DNA from: Ochotona curzoniae
Taxonomy: Eukaryota; Chordata; Mammalia; Lagomorpha; Ochotonidae
Direction of reading: 5' to 3'
Assembly: GCF_017591425.1 (NCBI RefSeq)
Contig: NW_024467121.1
Coordinates: forward strand, 20,100,707-20,164,706
DNA length: 64,000 bases
Positions 60,733-64,000 of the stretch are shown here, one piece after another (the first letter of the stretch is position 1; every line of letters begins with the position of its first letter). Below the pieces are notes generated by a model. It saw only the letters and a list, made by a program, of their open reading frames with translations. It had not been told where the DNA came from and made no database searches. Both the position numbers and the translations under genes were made by a program.

Positions 60733-61046
60733 TTTAAATTTTTTTAAATTTGCTTTCATTTTTTTTTGAAAGGTAGAAAGAGAAAGAAAGGTAAAGAGAG
60801 TGAGAGAGGTCTTCTACTGTTGGCTCACTCTCCAGATGCCCAGCGCAGCTCAGTGGGCCATGTAGAACTTAGGGCCACAAAGCCTGGAACTCCATGACAG
60901 TCTCACACATAAATGGCAGGAACCCAGGATGTGAATTAGTAGAAAGTTGGATCAGAAGTTAAAAAGTTAGCACTCAAGGTAGGCACCCTGTTGTGGGATG
61001 TGTTCCTCTCTAATGGTGATTTAACAGCTGGGCCAACACCCACACC
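60733..61046 (-). mobile_element. Old CSINE (minus)
   Basis: A/T-rich tail at left, ggtcttctactgttggctc, ctccatgacagtctcacac, and head gctgggccaacacccac. Highly diverged. Confidence 0.75.
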
Positions 61047-62628
61047 CTGTACTTGCTTTCATCAACCTCTTCAGATCTCCCAGTGAATTTAAGCACCATC
61101 CTCTGTTTTTAAGAGTTTCAACGTCTCTTAGGTTTATTTGATTTCTCTCCCTGTTTAAGTCTCTTCAAGGAAGAGTCTTTTTGTCCACATCACAGTATAA
61201 AACAGTAAGCTCAAGTACATCAGTGAGCATGTCGTTACCAAGGTATGACTTCTCTTCCATGAGCTTGCAGGAACTAACAACTCTCCTGGCTATTGCATCT
61301 AAAAACAAAACATAGTAAAGGCCTTGAAAAACGTTGTAAGCATTTTTGAATTGCATTTTTCTTTCAGGGTCACCAAAGGATAATTTATGTTTTCACCATT
61401 ACATTTATAATCACTGCAAAAGGCTACAGTTGTCAGTGCTGTGTACATAGCAATGTGAACTAAATATATTTGCACAGACAGCAATGCCACAAAGAGAAAG
61501 AAAGAATAACAACCCATATTTGCTGACTCTAACCTCAAGGACTACATTGTTATCCCTGTCAATATCTAGGTCAAGTTAAATCCTGTTTTCAGAAATTCTA
61601 CTCTGGGCTAAGCATGGCTAATTTTCGTTTCTGTTTGAATAAGATTTCTGGCCACCAGGATCAGGGAAAGAGCATATTCATCCACCTATGTTCCTCCACA
61701 GCATATTCCACAGATGACTTATAAGACATTTGGACTATTGGTAAGCCAATGAATTGTACTTTACCTTTCTTTTCTTCTGACTGATTAATTAAGAGGCAAC
61801 CTATCAATGAAAACCAACGCACCAATCAATAAGCCTCATGTTGTGAGTTGTGTGTTGACGCATGGGAGAGCCTTTGCTGACATTTTTACTTAAAGGTTTC
61901 AGATCTGGAGACCTTGTCTTAACAACGAGAGCCTAATCTCCCAGCAGACAGAAATGTCATACTGCTTCGCTTTTTAATCCTTTCAGTGTCTTATCACACA
62001 CCGAGTATGAAGTGAAAACTTGTGGAATGAATGAAAAGCCACAGGAATCAAAGCAGAACAACACTGAGACCAATCTTCAAGGAATTTACAATTTAGTTGG
62101 GTAGAACAAAGACCAGAAAGTATTTGGGAACATGAAAACATGGCCTAGGAAAAGCTGCAAGAGGATGTAGCATGACTGGTAAGGCTGGAAGGATGCAGAT
62201 AATGGGGACACAGCTACAATGGGAATCACCGGAGAAGACCTCAGCAAGTTCTGGACGTGGTGGTCTGGATTTCCCCTGGCAACCCCCTCCCCCGCAAAAA
62301 AGCAGAATCTGGAGATTCTGGTGGCAGATACAGAAGAGTGAAAGAACAGATTATGTTTAAAGACAGGCAAGAGAAACAGTAGACGCAGTCACAACCACAA
62401 TGGTCCACAGGCATCTCTGCACAGGAGTACTGCTTCTGCAGAACTGCCATTCAGATCTCTCCATGCTTCAATCTGCCTCCTCAACAAAAATTACAGGAAT
62501 TTTTACAAACCTGAGCCTTCCTAAAGGAAAAGAATCAAAGGAAAAAGCTGTATCACAGAACAAACCATATAGATGGTCAGTTATGTTAAACGTAGGCACA
62601 TTAGTAATAAACTAAACACACACACACA
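61047..62628. other. Unassigned DNA
   Basis: No gene or confident repeat. Opposite-strand open frames (62086-62370, 62172-62360) have no recognisable motif. Confidence 0.45.
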
Positions 62629-62760
62629 CGAGAACACTTTGAAAGTTCTTTTAAAAATCAAATTGAAAGAAACTTATTTGGTTGCAGGTTTTGAAATCCA
62701 TGTGCAGTTTTATTTGTCACAATAAAAATTTTCTGTGAAAATTTTAAACTCCTCTTGTAC
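62629..62760. mobile_element. Palindromic MITE-like element
   Basis: Left end gagaacactttgaaagttc and right end ttttaaactcctcttgta are imperfect reverse complements. Interior gaaacttatttggttgcagg and ttgtcacaataaaaatttt are likewise mirrored. Same family as 35641-35769. Confidence 0.6.
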
Positions 62761-62763
62761 ATG

Positions 62764-62799
<36 letters not shown>
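62764..62799. repeat. (GT)n microsatellite
   Basis: About 16 GT units right after the MITE-like element. Confidence 0.97.
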
Positions 62800-62801
<2 letters not shown>

Positions 62802-63103
62802 ATCGGTCACAGATGGCTAGTCTATATCTTCAGAACAGATATATGCTTAGAAATACAGCTGTGAAATTCTAACACCAATTTCAGATGCCTCTTTCTAAGA
62901 CAATGGTAGACCTCTCAGGTGGATGAGGCTGCAGGACATGTCATTCCTTTTCAAGACTTCTTGGCTCCCCTCCGTTTTTTAAGTGGTTCTATGATTAATA
63001 TTGATCTCTTACTATTCCTGTGCTTCCATAAAATTGTTCCTGCATCAAGGTTAATGCAAACTAGAAATATTCCCATTCTTTCTGTAATTCCTTGAAGATT
63101 ATG
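62800..63103. other. Unassigned DNA
   Basis: Nothing recognised. Confidence 0.45.
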
Positions 63104-63262
63104 TCTAATAGAAAGAGAGAAAGAACACTTGCTACCATCCGTCTACTAATTCATTGCTGCAAATGCCTGTGACAGTTGGATCAAAACCAGGATGCTGGAA
63201 TCATATCAGGTTTCCTATACAGGTATCAGTGACTTAACTGTTTAAGCCACAACCTGTTCACT
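63104..63262 (-). mobile_element. Deleted, old CSINE fragment (minus)
   Basis: Keeps a purine run (aatagaaagagagaaagaac), a ctactaattcattgctgcaa block and the head side cagtgacttaactgtttaa, but lacks the middle of the element. Confidence 0.55.
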
Positions 63263-63802
63263 CCTAGTATGCACACTGTCAGGGAACAGGAACAGGGAGT
63301 AGAGCTGCTGTACGTGATATGTGGGCATCCCAGGCGGCATCTTGTCAGCTATGCCAAATGTCTGACCCAGGAAATCAAATTTTATGAGTCACAGTATATA
63401 ATTAGCTGTATATATTGATGAGAGCATAGACCTGTAAATGAAGACCCAAGGGAACTTCCTGTCATGCCCTTGTACCCCATAACAAATCATCTGCTGCCAG
63501 GGCTGCCAGCTGATACCTGGGCTGGCGGCTGCCCTCTCTTGTTTGCATAGAGTGTGTGTTTGGAGGTGAGGGGAGCACTCACTGAAGATCCGTTCCATAC
63601 TTTCATGGAGAGAAACCTAATCCAGGATGCAGACCTTCAAAAAAAGCCCTTCACTATTTGCAGAGGAACTGTTCGCATTCATCTGCTCTGTTCTTTACCC
63701 CTGCACATCACCTTCACCCCTCCCAGCTGTGTCTCTCACTTCTCTGTTGTGTTGACTGTGCTAAGTTACGTATGTGTCACATGCTGTACCTTGGGTCTTT
63801 AT
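63263..63802. other. Unassigned DNA
   Basis: Overlapping short open frames only. Confidence 0.45.
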
Positions 63803-64000
63803 TGAAAAGATTGTTAACTTTTACTTCTTTGAAAAGGAGAGCAAGAATGTGGGAGTAAGACTGACAGACCGAAAGAGAATCTTCATCTGCTGGCTCACTC
63901 TCCAAGTTCCTGCAATACCCAGGACCTGTCCAGAATGAAACTAGGAGCCTAGAACGCCATCTCAGTCTCTCTTGTGAATACAGAGGCCCAAACATGCGTG
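63803..64000 (-). mobile_element. CSINE (minus) cut by the window end
   Basis: Tail side at 63803, then aatcttcatctgctggctc and ccatctcagtctctcttg. The head lies beyond base 64000. Confidence 0.78.

Overview
This is a stretch of mammalian nuclear DNA with no recognisable protein-coding gene body. The many open frames are short, overlap on both strands, and mostly lie inside repeats. The organism is very probably a lagomorph. About 21 copies or fragments of the tRNA-derived lagomorph C-type SINE (CSINE) are visible. The youngest have a head resembling gggcctggcgcggtagcc, an internal Pol III B box, a body with the phrase catgggagacctggaagaag, and a tail of the type aataaaaataaatctt. That form looks like pika (Ochotona) rather than the youngest rabbit subfamily, but the genus call is an inference. 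Old pan-mammalian repeats (MIR, L2, L1M, MER5A, Tigger-type pogo elements, a MaLR-like LTR) fit intergenic or intronic sequence.

Layout. 0-12 kb: one young minus-strand SINE with perfect target-site duplications, an antisense old L1 3' end, a 35-bp x3 tandem repeat, an old SINE carrying a (CA)n tract, and L2/MER5 remnants. 12-26 kb: four MIR pieces, a MER5A, four plus-strand and two minus-strand CSINEs, a probable MaLR LTR, and a quiet, possibly conserved block near 14.7 kb. 26.6-27.8 kb: the 3' end of an L1 split by a SINE. 28.2-28.8 kb: a candidate retrocopy ending in a T16 tract and containing a perfect 71-bp inverted repeat. 31 kb: two neighbouring Tigger-type remnants. 33-36 kb: SINEs mixed with short palindromic mariner/MITE-like elements. 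36.2-46.5 kb: repeat-poor DNA with several candidate conserved noncoding blocks. 46.53-46.85 kb: the best candidate for genic function, a minus-strand first exon or promoter with 11 codons (MEGLLSPMRTK) in strong start context, ending exactly at a near-consensus splice donor. 47-64 kb: mostly repeats and microsatellites, with no further exon seen.

If the 46.5-kb exon is real, the DNA to its left would be the first intron of a minus-strand gene and the DNA to its right its upstream flank. I could not name that gene. All repeat family names come from remembered consensus features; no search was run.
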